Assembly (NCBI GenBank): GCA_003611955.1 | Contig: RAZE01000026.1 | Location: forward strand, 1 to 45,202 | DNA: 45,202 nucleotides | Reading direction: 5' to 3' | From: a bacterium 1XD8-76 | GTDB taxonomy: Bacteria; Bacillota; Clostridia; Lachnospirales; Lachnospiraceae | Part shown: one piece after another, positions 1 to 8,109 of the stretch | How the letters are laid out: every line of letters begins with the position of its first letter | Position numbering within the stretch: position 1 is the stretch's first letter | Translations under genes and position numbers: made by a program | The notes under the pieces: model-generated | What the model was told of the DNA's origin: nothing | Database searches by the model: none | The model's input: the letters and a program-made list of their open reading frames with translations, nothing else

Positions 1-296
1 ATATGAAAGCCGATTATGAACGGCAGGCCGCCGAGCTTGCGGATGTGCTGGCCCGGCTGAACGCGGAACGGGCGGAGCTGGCAAACGGCGTTGACAAGGA
101 ACACCCCGCACTGGTAGCTTTTGCAAAGTATCAAAGCATCGAAACGCTGACCCGTGAAATCCTCACGGACTTGGTAGACCATATCAAGGTTTACGAAAAC
201 GGCAATATAAGCGTTCATTTCCAGTTCGCGGACGAGTTCCGCAAGATTGCCGAGTACATTGAAATCAACACCACTGACACCGCCGAGGCGGGCTGA
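1..296 (+). CDS. Large serine recombinase, C-terminal fragment (starts before the window)
   Basis: This is the last 98 or so residues of a site-specific serine recombinase of the Tn4451 TnpX/ICE type; the catalytic domain lies outside the window. What is visible is a charged coiled-coil-like stretch (about residues 1-40 of the visible part), then a compact region ending in a phrase like KVYENGNISVHFQFADEFR, typical of the DUF4368 tail of these proteins. Such enzymes integrate and excise mobile elements and are usually the last gene before an element end. The reading frame is open to the left edge, so the Met at position 3 is internal. The next gene lies only 40 bp away, convergent and apparently truncated, which fits an element boundary here. 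Family call from memory of the family; the lack of the N-terminal domain is simply the window edge. Confidence 0.8.
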   Translation, partial: MKADYERQAAELADVLARLNAERAELANGVDKEHPALVAFAKYQSIETLTREILTDLVDHIKVYENGNISVHFQFADEFRKIAEYIEINTTDTAEAG

Positions 297-336
297 CCCC
301 CGCCAAAAGCAAAAACCCTTTTGACAGTGTGTTTTC

Positions 337-762
337 CTAATAGGAGTTAATCATACTGTTGCTGTATAGGATCCATACAGCTCCATCATAACAGGTATAA
401 GAAAGAGCGAGAGCAGTACCGCCTCCTGCGGCAAATTCATATACCTTATTATCACGCGCATCAAGATATTTCCCGCCATAGGGACCATTAATGATCAGTT
501 CCTCTTCTCCATCATTGTCAAGATCGACTTTCTCTCCGACAGAATAGGAATCCCATTCTCCCGAATCCATGTTTAAATCCGTAATATAAAACTCTGATGT
601 CTGATCTGTGGAGTCAACTGCGCCTATTGAGCCATTGATAAACAGATCCAACAGTTCTCCCGCCGCATCCATCTGAGTCTCTTCCGGATTCCCTGTCTTT
701 CCGCACGATGAGAGCGTAAGCATCATTACTCCCACAGCTATTGTCATTATTATTTTTTTCAT
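337..762 (-). CDS. Small lipoprotein, probably truncated at its C-terminus
   Basis: A 141-residue predicted lipoprotein. It has a classic signal peptide with lipobox LSSC (Cys20), so it should be anchored on the outer face of the membrane. About residues 75-90 hold a DLDNDGEEELII motif, an acidic repeat resembling calcium-binding FG-GAP/VCBS loops, followed by an aromatic-rich stretch. I do not recognise a family with a known function. The protein stops abruptly after a segment that in such lipoproteins normally continues as beta-strands, and its stop codon sits 40 bp from the recombinase end. It lies 46 bp downstream of the larger lipoprotein gene and is probably cotranscribed with it. Truncation by element insertion is my inference; a naturally short protein is the alternative. 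Confidence 0.65.
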   Translation of the reverse strand: MKKIIMTIAVGVMMLTLSSCGKTGNPEETQMDAAGELLDLFINGSIGAVDSTDQTSEFYITDLNMDSGEWDSYSVGEKVDLDNDGEEELIINGPYGGKYLDARDNKVYEFAAGGGTALALSYTCYDGAVWILYSNSMINSY

Positions 763-808
763 GAATCATTGCCCTCCCGGATCTTCCGCCTCTTCACAGA
801 TCACATAA

Positions 809-1849
809 TCAAAATGCAAGAGGAAATTCAACTTCTTCTCTTGCAAAGAAACCAAACACTCCTGATGTCTCGGTAACTTTGAAACTCGCGCCATCCCATC
901 CGTTAATCCGGATGGTTCCTTTCACATTTCCGTCATATGATGTGAAAGCTAATTCTCCGTTTCCATTGTCAACAAAGGTTCCTTCTATTTCCCCCTGCCT
1001 GTAAATGGAGATAATTGCCTCATCACCGCCCTCCCACGCCTGCTGAACGACCAGAGAGCTGTATATGCTGCCGGTCCCCTGATCGTCCACAAACAAACCA
1101 TATTTCGGCGATACTTCCGGCAAGACAAAGGGTTCTCCTTTTACCTTAGCCAGCTCATTCGCCAGTACATAAGCTCTCCTCCTGGTGATCTCCTCCAGAA
1201 AGGAGTTCTGAAGAAGCGGATACATACTGCCGTTTTCCTCGCTGTCTCCAATACTCAACAACATCGCCTCTTCCTTCATGGCTATCCAGTTCCTCTGTTC
1301 TGCAAGGATATTCTCCTTTGTCTGCTGATCTGCGGAATTACTGAATCTGCTCCAAAGGCTGTTTAATTCCGTATCCCATATCACAAAAAACCACTGGGAT
1401 GATACATTCATTTCTCCCTGCGTCTGCGCCGCCTCTGCTAAAGGCATGTACTTTTGAAGAATGATCCTCTCAATACTCTCCAACTCATCCTGCAGGGATG
1501 CCGAAACGGATACCACATAGTCCACATCCGCCCTGATATCCTCAGAATAGTCACAGGTGAAATCCATTTCTGCTCCCGTCAGACTATCCGGTACATCCTC
1601 TGTGCTCTCCGCCAGATCACTGTCAGCCGGATCTGTGATCTCATCATTCTGTGTTGCCTGGATCTCATCATTCTGTGTTGCCTGGATCTCATCATTCTGT
1701 ATTGCCTGGATCTCATCCGTGCTGTCACGGATCTCTTCGGCGCCGCCCGTCTCGTTTGTCCGATTCTCCTCCGGGTTCTCTGTCTGCCCGCACGCTGAAA
1801 GTGCGAGCACGACCACTCCCATAACCATCGCCATTATTTTCTTTTTCAT
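809..1849 (-). CDS. Lipoprotein with 8-residue repeats and a LprI/DUF1311-like domain
   Basis: A 346-residue predicted lipoprotein with lipobox LSAC (Cys20). After it comes an acidic linker holding three near-identical 8-residue units (QNDEIQAT type, about residues 48-71). The central region (about 100-230) contains the pattern AxxQxxMNxSS...EQRNWIxxKE...RRAYVLANELA, which resembles the DUF1311/LprI N-terminal family, secreted proteins whose named member inhibits lysozyme. The C-terminal 100 residues look beta-rich, with a GTF-D-GNGELAFTSYDGN turn motif. Domain assignment is moderate. The gene is preceded by a TATAAA -10 box and two direct repeats suited to a LytTR regulator, and that regulator is encoded immediately upstream, so these lipoproteins are likely outputs of that two-component system. 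Confidence 0.7.
   Translation of the reverse strand: MKKKIMAMVMGVVVLALSACGQTENPEENRTNETGGAEEIRDSTDEIQAIQNDEIQATQNDEIQATQNDEITDPADSDLAESTEDVPDSLTGAEMDFTCDYSEDIRADVDYVVSVSASLQDELESIERIILQKYMPLAEAAQTQGEMNVSSQWFFVIWDTELNSLWSRFSNSADQQTKENILAEQRNWIAMKEEAMLLSIGDSEENGSMYPLLQNSFLEEITRRRAYVLANELAKVKGEPFVLPEVSPKYGLFVDDQGTGSIYSSLVVQQAWEGGDEAIISIYRQGEIEGTFVDNGNGELAFTSYDGNVKGTIRINGWDGASFKVTETSGVFGFFAREEVEFPLAF
1637..1708 (-). repeat. Three tandem 24-bp repeats inside the lipoprotein gene
   Basis: Three head-to-tail 24-bp units (1637-1660, 1661-1684, 1685-1708) are identical except for one base in the third copy. Each encodes eight residues, so unit gain or loss keeps the frame and would only change the length of the acidic linker behind the lipid anchor. 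Confidence 0.93.
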
Positions 1850-1892
1850 AAATCATTTCCCTCACTTCCTGTTTTTCTGTCATGGTATCTTA

Positions 1893-1961
1893 TTTATACC
1901 ACACTGAGAAAAAAGCGCCATGCCGCCCGCATAAACGACACATTTTTTGCGCAAATGACAC
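1893..1961 (-). promoter_or_regulatory. Promoter with two direct repeats ahead of the lipoprotein genes
   Basis: On the minus strand two copies of GTGTCRTTTRYGC lie at 1949-1961 and 1929-1941, exactly 20 bp apart (about two helical turns), followed by a TATAAA -10 box at 1893-1898. No good -35 hexamer is present at the expected place (1916-1921). Tandem repeats about two turns apart just upstream of a weak -35 are the classic arrangement for a LytTR-domain activator. The first repeat overlaps the stop codon of the LytTR regulator gene. Binding by that regulator is inferred. Confidence 0.6.
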
Positions 1962-1964
1962 ACA

Positions 1965-2669
1965 TCAATCGCCAAAACACATTCTCCATTTAAAAAATTC
2001 CTTTTGAAACTCCTTACTGCGAACCCTTCCGATCGCTACTTTCAACCCGTTACAGAGTATGGCCTCACGGCTGTTTGCCCTTTCAATATACTTCAAATTG
2101 ACAATATAAGACCGCTGTATTTGAAAAAAACCAAACGGAGCTAAACATTGCGCCGTCTCCGATATTCGTCCCTCACAAAAATGTTCCCTCCCATCCAGCA
2201 GAAGGTATCTTAATTTTCTTCCGTATGTTTCAACAAGCAGAAGCTCACTCAGGTTTATCCCGATGCGGAGCCCGGCGGTGCCGCTGCAATAAATGATCCG
2301 GTCCTGGACCCTGGTTTTCCGGAAAGCAGCAAGCGCCTCTTCGACCTCCTCCAGATGTTTTTTGTCGATATATCTGAATGCGTTCACTCTATACCCCAGT
2401 CTGGCAAGTTCCGTATGTGAAGTCAACAAACATACCTTACATCGGTTCCCGGAACGCATCAGCTTTTCAGCTATCTCCAAACCATCCTCCCCCTCCGCCA
2501 GTTCAATATCCAGAAACAGTAAGTCTGCATCCGCATTTTTCATAAAATCGTTTCCATTGCCCCAGGCATGGATCTGAACGGAAATATTTTTATCTCTGCA
2601 ATATGTCTCGATAACTTCCTGTATCTTATCCCTCCAAATTGCTTCATCTTCCACGATACCTATTTTCAT
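1965..2669 (-). CDS. LytTR-family response regulator (AgrA-like)
   Basis: A 234-residue response regulator. The receiver domain (about 1-120) has the acidic pocket VEDE at residues 6-9 and the phospho-acceptor Asp54 in LFLDIE, with a conserved Thr/Ser-His turn (LLTSH) later on. The C-terminal half (about 130-230) is a LytTR DNA-binding domain, with motifs LLLVETYGRKLRYLLLDG and FFQIQRSYIVNLKYI. It would be phosphorylated by the kinase encoded 19 bp upstream and bind direct repeats in promoters. Suitable repeats lie immediately downstream, before the lipoprotein genes, so these are its most likely targets. Confidence 0.93.
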   Translation of the reverse strand: MKIGIVEDEAIWRDKIQEVIETYCRDKNISVQIHAWGNGNDFMKNADADLLFLDIELAEGEDGLEIAEKLMRSGNRCKVCLLTSHTELARLGYRVNAFRYIDKKHLEEVEEALAAFRKTRVQDRIIYCSGTAGLRIGINLSELLLVETYGRKLRYLLLDGREHFCEGRISETAQCLAPFGFFQIQRSYIVNLKYIERANSREAILCNGLKVAIGRVRSKEFQKEFFKWRMCFGD

Positions 2670-2688
2670 ACCCTGTTCTCCTTAGAAA

Positions 2689-3975
2689 TCACCCCCTTGG
2701 GATGGCAATACTCATCTGAAACATTGCCTCTCCCTTTTCCGGCGCGTACTCCATATAATATTCGCCATGATACTTTTCCACCACCGCGGCAATATTTTTC
2801 AGACCGAATCCATGATTCGCCATATCTGTTTTCGATGTTCTGAGCACACCATTCGAGATATTTATTTCTTCAGCCGCACTGTTGCTGACAACAATAAAAA
2901 TTTCTTTTCTGTGTTCTATAAGTTCAACACGGATTTTGGGAACGGCCGTCTGTACTGCCGCTTCCATGGCGTTCTGCAGGATATTTCCCATCAGCGTTGT
3001 CATGTCAAACATCTCAATGCCTGTCTCCTCTGTCAGTTTTCCTATCACGGTGAAATCTATCTTTTCCGCTTCCGCCAGATATAGATAATAGTTCAGGATA
3101 ACATCGAGACAACTGTCTCCTGTGAGGATCTTTAAATCAAACTCGTCCTGCAGATTCCAGATGGTATCTATGTACTCTTTGGCTTTCTCCGTCTTCTTTT
3201 GATTTATCAGCTCTCTGAGAACGCCCATATGGTTTACCAGATCATGTTTAAAACGCCGCACGGCCTCCGACTGCCGCAGCTGATAATCATACTGCTGTTT
3301 TTGCATATGCATAAAAGACTGCAGTTCCCTGTTCTGCCTGTCCGACAATATATTTTTGATCGCAAGACCGAGCGTAAGAAAGATGGCATAAACCGCACCC
3401 GCCATGCTGATAAAAAACACCGCATAGGCGTCTAAACCGTACACTGCATGGTTTTCATTGAAAAAGACAAAAACAAAATTATAGAACATCTGGAAAATGC
3501 TGCCCTGTATCAAAATCGCGATCTTATATTTCAATTCTATATCGCACAGATAAATCTCATTCTTTTTCAGAAGACGCAGATACACAAAAAGATACAGCAA
3601 AAAGGAGATCAGATAGGCAGGCTCCATCCACCATGCGATATCCGCGCCGCCAATCCCTCCGCCTATTAAAACAACCTGTATCAACATGACGCTGAACGTA
3701 TCCATGATTCCGGTAAAATACATAAGAGCAGCGCTCAGTGCGAACAGGTGCCACAATCTGTCCTCAAAAAATAAACATATGGAAATCACACTCCAGAAGA
3801 TATAGACAATTGGAAAGTTTGTGTCAAAATAAGCGTTGTAAGCCCCGGCAGACAACATAATCAAAACAGACGCACCGACAAAAAGTCTGTTTTTTCTTGG
3901 GTTTAACCTGAATCCGAAATGAAGGATAAAAAGATATATCAAATAATTTGATATATTGTCTACGATATAGATCAT
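2689..3975 (-). CDS. GHKL sensor histidine kinase (AgrC-like)
   Basis: A 428-residue membrane sensor kinase. About six hydrophobic segments fill residues 5-210, then a linker leads to the phospho-acceptor region FKHDLVNHM with His244. A GHKL ATPase domain follows (about 320-425), with an N-box (LMGNILQNAMEAA) and a G-box (HGFGLKNIA). This layout is that of AgrC-type and other peptide-sensing kinases. No AgrD-like pheromone or AgrB processing gene is adjacent, so the signal is unknown. It is the first gene of the pair with the LytTR regulator, and the two lipoproteins follow. The N-terminus was kept at this Met because the first helix begins there. Confidence 0.92.
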   Translation of the reverse strand: MIYIVDNISNYLIYLFILHFGFRLNPRKNRLFVGASVLIMLSAGAYNAYFDTNFPIVYIFWSVISICLFFEDRLWHLFALSAALMYFTGIMDTFSVMLIQVVLIGGGIGGADIAWWMEPAYLISFLLYLFVYLRLLKKNEIYLCDIELKYKIAILIQGSIFQMFYNFVFVFFNENHAVYGLDAYAVFFISMAGAVYAIFLTLGLAIKNILSDRQNRELQSFMHMQKQQYDYQLRQSEAVRRFKHDLVNHMGVLRELINQKKTEKAKEYIDTIWNLQDEFDLKILTGDSCLDVILNYYLYLAEAEKIDFTVIGKLTEETGIEMFDMTTLMGNILQNAMEAAVQTAVPKIRVELIEHRKEIFIVVSNSAAEEINISNGVLRTSKTDMANHGFGLKNIAAVVEKYHGEYYMEYAPEKGEAMFQMSIAIPRG

Positions 3976-4097
3976 GATAGCCTCTCTGCTGCTCCCTGCT
4001 TATTCCTACAAAAGTCCTTTGACAAAAAAGAAGGGCGCACCACCCACTGTGATGAACCCCGCCAAACCACTGAACTTCCGAAAATATCTCTCTCCTG

Positions 4098-4577
4098 TCA
4101 CGAGAACACCGCTCCCAGCGCGCCGAACACGCCCATGCTGGCTACGCCCATGATGATACCCGCCAGCAGCACGCCCAACATCACCGCCGTCACGCTGGAC
4201 TTAAAGTCCATATCCAGAATACTTGCCGCCAGAGTTCCCGTCCACGCGCCGGTACCCGGCAGAGGGATCCCGACGAACAGTAAGAGTGCGACGAACAGTC
4301 CCTTTCCCGCCTTCTCCTTCAGCTTCCTGCCGCCCTTATGGCCTTTCTCCAGACACCAGCTGAAAAATCCGCCGATAACAGGTTTATCCGCGCCCCATTC
4401 CAGTACCTTTCTGGCGAACAGATAGATAAACGGCACCGGCACCATGTTGCCGATCACCGCCACGATATAGGACGGCAGAATCGGCAGTCCCAGCCCCTGA
4501 GACACCGGAATCGCTCCCCTCAGCTCGATCAGGGGAACCATCGAAATAATAAACACCCAAGCATATTTTTTAAACAT
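4098..4577 (-). CDS. COG2426 small multidrug-export-type membrane protein
   Basis: A 159-residue integral membrane protein with about four hydrophobic segments. The N-terminal signature MVPLIELRGAIPVSQGLGLP and the central GIPLPGTGAWTGTLAA motif identify the COG2426 / Sm_multidrug_ex family. Despite the family name, transport has not been clearly shown for most members. The GxPxPGTGAW loop resembles DedA/SNARE-associated re-entrant loops. The gene is 41 bp downstream of hisC with an AAAGGAT ribosome site and is the last gene of that run. Substrate unknown. Confidence 0.85.
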   Translation of the reverse strand: MFKKYAWVFIISMVPLIELRGAIPVSQGLGLPILPSYIVAVIGNMVPVPFIYLFARKVLEWGADKPVIGGFFSWCLEKGHKGGRKLKEKAGKGLFVALLLFVGIPLPGTGAWTGTLAASILDMDFKSSVTAVMLGVLLAGIIMGVASMGVFGALGAVFS

Positions 4578-4617
4578 ACCACTTTATCCTTTCCCAACCT
4601 TTTTTACTATTTTTTGA

Positions 4618-5679
4618 TCACTGTTTTCCCAGATACTCCCGCAGCACTGCAATCAGCCGATCCATCTCCTCATCCGTCCCGATCGTGATCCGCAGATGAT
4701 TGTCGATCCTCGGCTTCGCAAAATAGCGGACATAGATCCCTTTCTCTTTCAGCATCTTAAAGATCTCTCGCGCGGGAACCCGCTCATGCGCCGCAAAGAC
4801 AAAGTTCGTCCTGCTGTCCGCAAAAGAAAAGCCGAGCTCCTTAAGTTCTCCCTTCACCCGCTCTCTCGTCTCTATGATCTTATCACAGATCTCCCGAAAA
4901 TATGCATCCTCTTTGATCGCCGCCGTCCCCGCCGCAAGCGCCGGACGATTCATCGGATAGGAATTGAAAGAAAAACGACAGTCCGACAGATAGCCGATCA
5001 GCTTTTCCCGCCCGAAGGCAAACCCGATCCGCATTCCCGCCATCGCCCTCGACTTGGAACAGGTCTGCACCACCAACAGATTCTCATATTTTTCCAGAAG
5101 CGGCAGCGCGCTCTCCCCGCCGAAATCAATGTAAGCCTCATCCACGATGACGACCACGTCCCTGTTCGCGGAGACGATCCGCTCCACCTCCGAAAGAGAC
5201 AGCAAAATGCCCGTGGGCGCATTGGGGTTGGCTATCACGATACCGCCGCACTCCCTGTCTGCGTAATCCTCCGTCCGGATCCGGAAATCCTCATCCAGAG
5301 GGAGCCGCTCATACGGGATCCGAAACAGATCCGCCCACACATCATAAAAAGAGTAGGTGATATCCGGAAACAGGATCGGCTTTCCCGTGTTGAAAAAAGT
5401 CAGAAACGCCATCGCCAGCACATCGTCCGAACCCACGCCCACAAAGACCTGTCTCTCCGACAGGCCGTAATATTCCGCCAGGGCTTTCACCAGCTCCCCC
5501 GATTCCGGATCGGGATAGAGCCGCATCGAGCCGCAGTCCAGCTTATCAAGTGCCCTCCGCACACCCGGTGCGGGCGGATAGGGACACTCGTTTGTATTCA
5601 ACTTAATGATGCCCGCCTGCTTCGGCTGCTCCCCCGGCACATAGGGCACCACTCTTCTCACACCGTCTTCCCAGCTCAT
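4618..5679 (-). CDS. hisC: Histidinol-phosphate aminotransferase
   Basis: A 353-residue fold-type I PLP aminotransferase that would convert imidazole-acetol phosphate and glutamate to histidinol phosphate. Visible landmarks are LNTNECPYPP near the N-terminus, NPNAPTG (about 151-157, substrate binding), VDEAYIDF (about 179-186) and the PLP lysine Lys209 in CSKSRAMAG, then RIGFAFG. Length is normal for HisC. It sits away from other histidine genes, 25 bp after a glycosyltransferase, so a broader aromatic or amino-sugar role is possible; HisC-like enzymes are hard to separate by sequence alone. AGGAGA precedes the ATG at suitable spacing. Confidence 0.85.
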   Translation of the reverse strand: MSWEDGVRRVVPYVPGEQPKQAGIIKLNTNECPYPPAPGVRRALDKLDCGSMRLYPDPESGELVKALAEYYGLSERQVFVGVGSDDVLAMAFLTFFNTGKPILFPDITYSFYDVWADLFRIPYERLPLDEDFRIRTEDYADRECGGIVIANPNAPTGILLSLSEVERIVSANRDVVVIVDEAYIDFGGESALPLLEKYENLLVVQTCSKSRAMAGMRIGFAFGREKLIGYLSDCRFSFNSYPMNRPALAAGTAAIKEDAYFREICDKIIETRERVKGELKELGFSFADSRTNFVFAAHERVPAREIFKMLKEKGIYVRYFAKPRIDNHLRITIGTDEEMDRLIAVLREYLGKQ

Positions 5680-5704
5680 ATATATGTTCTCCTGTCCCAG
5701 TCTC

Positions 5705-6664
5705 TCATCTCTGGCACGCCTTGAGCCCTTCCTCCGCCAGCTCGCCGCCGCACTTTTTGTTCAATATGCTCTCCGTCTCATAAAGCGCATTGTAGAACCA
5801 CATCGCCGCCTCCCGCAGATCCCCCTGCTCTCTGTAGAAACACCCCAGCTCATAGCAGATCTCCGCCGGAATCTCCTCGTCGGAGGCCGTCGCCCGCATC
5901 GCGTATTTATAGAACTCCGCCGTATCCCCGGCAAACCGACAGGCGCGCACAACAATACAGAACGCCTCCATCTGCTCTCCAGGCGCCCTTCCCTCTTCCT
6001 CGATCACCGACTTAAAATATTCTTTTGCCCCGGCAAACTGCTCCTTTGAACCCGAAACAAAAAGCTCTCTCGCGTAAAGCCCGCAAAGCTTTTTATCCAG
6101 ATACCCGCCGTTTTTCACCATCTTTTCAAACGCGGCGATATCCCTGCCCGTGTGCAGCGCCTCCGGCAGATGAGTGATCACAATATCGCTGTCATAGATC
6201 ACCGGCTCGAGGCGCACCGCCTCATGGATCGGATACTCCCAGACAAACTCCCTGAGCCGTTTGTACAGCTTCGGGCGGTACTCCTCATCAAAATTGTAGA
6301 TCGTGGAAAACCGGAGCTGATTGCCGTACTTCATCTGAACGATCTCGATCTCCGGCAGGAGCACCCGCTTCAGATCCGAAAACCGCCGTCTGTTCTCCTC
6401 GTCTATGACCTCGTCCGCATCCGCCGTGTAAATGTACTGTTTTGTGCATTTGGAGAAAGCGAAATTGCGGGCGTCCGAAAAATTTCCCGTCCACACGAAA
6501 TCATACAGATCTTTCGTATATTCCGCGGCGATCTCCTTCGTCCGGTCCGTAGAGCCGGTATCCACTATCACGATCTCATCCACCAGATCCGCCACCGTGT
6601 CCAGACATCTCCTTAAAATCCGCTCCTCGTTCTTCACGATCATGCAGAGACTGATCGTTATCAT
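5705..6664 (-). CDS. Family 2 glycosyltransferase with C-terminal TPR-like helices
   Basis: A 319-residue cytoplasmic glycosyltransferase. The GT-A core occupies about residues 1-200: LCMIVKNEE at the start, VDTGSTDRT for nucleotide binding, and a DxD-type motif TADADEVID near residue 82. The C-terminal third is helical and TPR-like. Members of this group transfer sugars to proteins or surface glycans. Its ATG directly follows the TAA of the 41-residue peptide gene (TAAATG), with a GAGGAAG site inside that gene, so translation is coupled. Acceptor and donor are not evident. Confidence 0.9.
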   Translation of the reverse strand: MITISLCMIVKNEERILRRCLDTVADLVDEIVIVDTGSTDRTKEIAAEYTKDLYDFVWTGNFSDARNFAFSKCTKQYIYTADADEVIDEENRRRFSDLKRVLLPEIEIVQMKYGNQLRFSTIYNFDEEYRPKLYKRLREFVWEYPIHEAVRLEPVIYDSDIVITHLPEALHTGRDIAAFEKMVKNGGYLDKKLCGLYARELFVSGSKEQFAGAKEYFKSVIEEEGRAPGEQMEAFCIVVRACRFAGDTAEFYKYAMRATASDEEIPAEICYELGCFYREQGDLREAAMWFYNALYETESILNKKCGGELAEEGLKACQR

Positions 6665-6790
6665 TTAGTCTTCCTCGTCGTCATCGACAACCGCCGCGAC
6701 CGTCCCTGTCACGGAAGCCACCACGGAGATCACCACCGCGATGATCACAACCAACAGTCCGCCCGCCAACAATAAAAATGCTTCGCTCAT
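6665..6790 (-). CDS. 41-residue single-span membrane peptide
   Basis: A small gene with a clear ribosome site (AAAGGTG) before its ATG. It encodes a short N-terminus (MSEAF), one hydrophobic helix rich in Leu, Val and Ile (about residues 5-32), and a very acidic tail ending VVDDDEED. It lies between two glycosyltransferase genes, and its TAA stop abuts the ATG of the next gene. The good start signal, tight coupling and a clean transmembrane-plus-acidic-tail layout argue that it is real. I recognise no family; it could be a membrane anchor or partner for the neighbouring glycosyltransferase. Confidence 0.75.
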   Translation of the reverse strand: MSEAFLLLAGGLLVVIIAVVISVVASVTGTVAAVVDDDEED

Positions 6791-6808
6791 TTTTTCTCAC
6801 CTTTCTTT

Positions 6809-8002
6809 CTATTTCCATACATCGTCCATCACGCCGTCCTCGATCAGATCCGAGAGAAAATCCGCCCGATGAGCCCAGGTATGCGCCGTCTTTGCCGTCT
6901 CATACCCTCTGTCGACCATCTGCTGCATCTTCTCCTCATCCGCCAGAAGCGCTTTCACCCGCTCCGGCATCTGCTCTATATTTTCGAGATTAAATAATAT
7001 ACAGTTCTCGCCGTCCCTCAGGATTTCCCGCAGATAAATGCTGTCATCGCTGACAAGCAGGGCACCGTTCAACAGCGTATTAAACACTCTGTCATGGGCC
7101 CCGTCCTTAAACCAGGGCATCACATTCAAAGAAATCTTTGCCTCCGAAATTTTTTGCAGACAGGTCTCGGAATCCACCCCCTGCCCGTTGATGATATTCT
7201 CCGGATGCTTGCAGGGCAGTTCCCCCCACTCGCTCCCATAGACCGCCACCTTCAGTCCGGCGTCCGCCAGCACCTGCACTGCCTTCCCCCGCACATAGGA
7301 ACGGGCATACAGATCCAAAAAGATCAGATTGCTCATCGTCTCTTTCAGCTCTTCCTCCGTCACCTCCGGAATCTCTCTGCGGATATGTCTCTCCGCCACA
7401 TCCTCCAGCGTCTGCTCCGGACGTTCCAGCAATTCCGCCAGGATCCCCCGGTAAAACGCCTCGTACTCGTCGCCCAGCCGATTGATGTATTTGTCAAACT
7501 TATACAGCGGGGAGTAATTTCCGGTGAACACGATATCCACCTTCCTCTCGCGGATCGGCAGATAACCCTCCCGGCGATACTCCGTTCCGGCCAACGGCAA
7601 AAACGGAATCCGAAGCTTATCCGGAAAATATTTCCGCATATAGGCGTCATGTTTTCTGTCTATGCTGATGTGCACATACCGCTTCGGCGCCGCCTCCAGA
7701 AAGCGGTGATAATAAAACGGATGATCTACCACGATATTGTAGCAGATGCACTCCACGGCATCCCAGAACCACTCCCCATCCTGCCAGAAGATATCCCCCG
7801 GCGTGATCCCGTGGAAGTTAAAACAGACAAGCGCTGTATTTCCCTTCTCCACAAACCGCATCAGCCCGGTCAGGCTCTCGCCCGTCTTCGACAGATTAAA
7901 TGTGTATACCTCATGTCCCAGCCTCTCAAATTCTTCCCTCATCCGATAAGTAAAATACTGCTGGGTCTCTATCTCCCCGTCAAACATGACAATCTTTTTC
8001 AT
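6809..8002 (-). CDS. CgeB/YkvP-type glycosyltransferase
   Basis: A 397-residue GT-B-like glycosyltransferase. The N-terminal half (about 1-190) resembles the DUF3880 region, and the C-terminal half has the Glyco_trans_1_2 pattern: KISLNVMPWFKDGAHDRVFNTLLNGALLVSDDS, then an ILFNLENIEQMPE loop. In spore formers this group includes CgeB, linked to spore-surface glycosylation, and many members decorate flagellin or surface polymers. It is the first gene of a run with the 41-residue peptide, a GT2 enzyme, hisC and a COG2426 protein. AGGAG lies before the ATG. Substrate unknown. Confidence 0.85.
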   Translation of the reverse strand: MKKIVMFDGEIETQQYFTYRMREEFERLGHEVYTFNLSKTGESLTGLMRFVEKGNTALVCFNFHGITPGDIFWQDGEWFWDAVECICYNIVVDHPFYYHRFLEAAPKRYVHISIDRKHDAYMRKYFPDKLRIPFLPLAGTEYRREGYLPIRERKVDIVFTGNYSPLYKFDKYINRLGDEYEAFYRGILAELLERPEQTLEDVAERHIRREIPEVTEEELKETMSNLIFLDLYARSYVRGKAVQVLADAGLKVAVYGSEWGELPCKHPENIINGQGVDSETCLQKISEAKISLNVMPWFKDGAHDRVFNTLLNGALLVSDDSIYLREILRDGENCILFNLENIEQMPERVKALLADEEKMQQMVDRGYETAKTAHTWAHRADFLSDLIEDGVMDDVWK

Positions 8003-8065
8003 AAGAATCTCCTGCGCTTTCCTTCCGCCTTCCCTATTATATCAGACAGTAATACCCGAAACAAG

Positions 8066-8094
8066 AGAAAAAGGGTGCAAAATCGCACCCTTTT
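8066..8094 (-). terminator. Rho-independent terminator after the sensor kinase
   Basis: A GGGTGC/GCACCC stem with a short A/T loop is followed on the minus strand by a T-rich run. T-rich sequence flanks both sides, so it may work in both directions, but the only adjacent upstream gene is the kinase on the minus strand. Confidence 0.85.
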
Positions 8095-8109
8095 CTTTCT
8101 TTTGCCCGC

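Noticed and set aside
1454..1907. Plus-strand open frames with hydrophobic repeats opposite the lipoprotein gene
   Set aside because: They mirror the 24-bp repeats of the real gene and have no start signals.
2689..3975. A complete agr quorum-sensing locus
   Set aside because: Only the kinase and regulator are present; no AgrB protease or AgrD peptide gene can be seen nearby.
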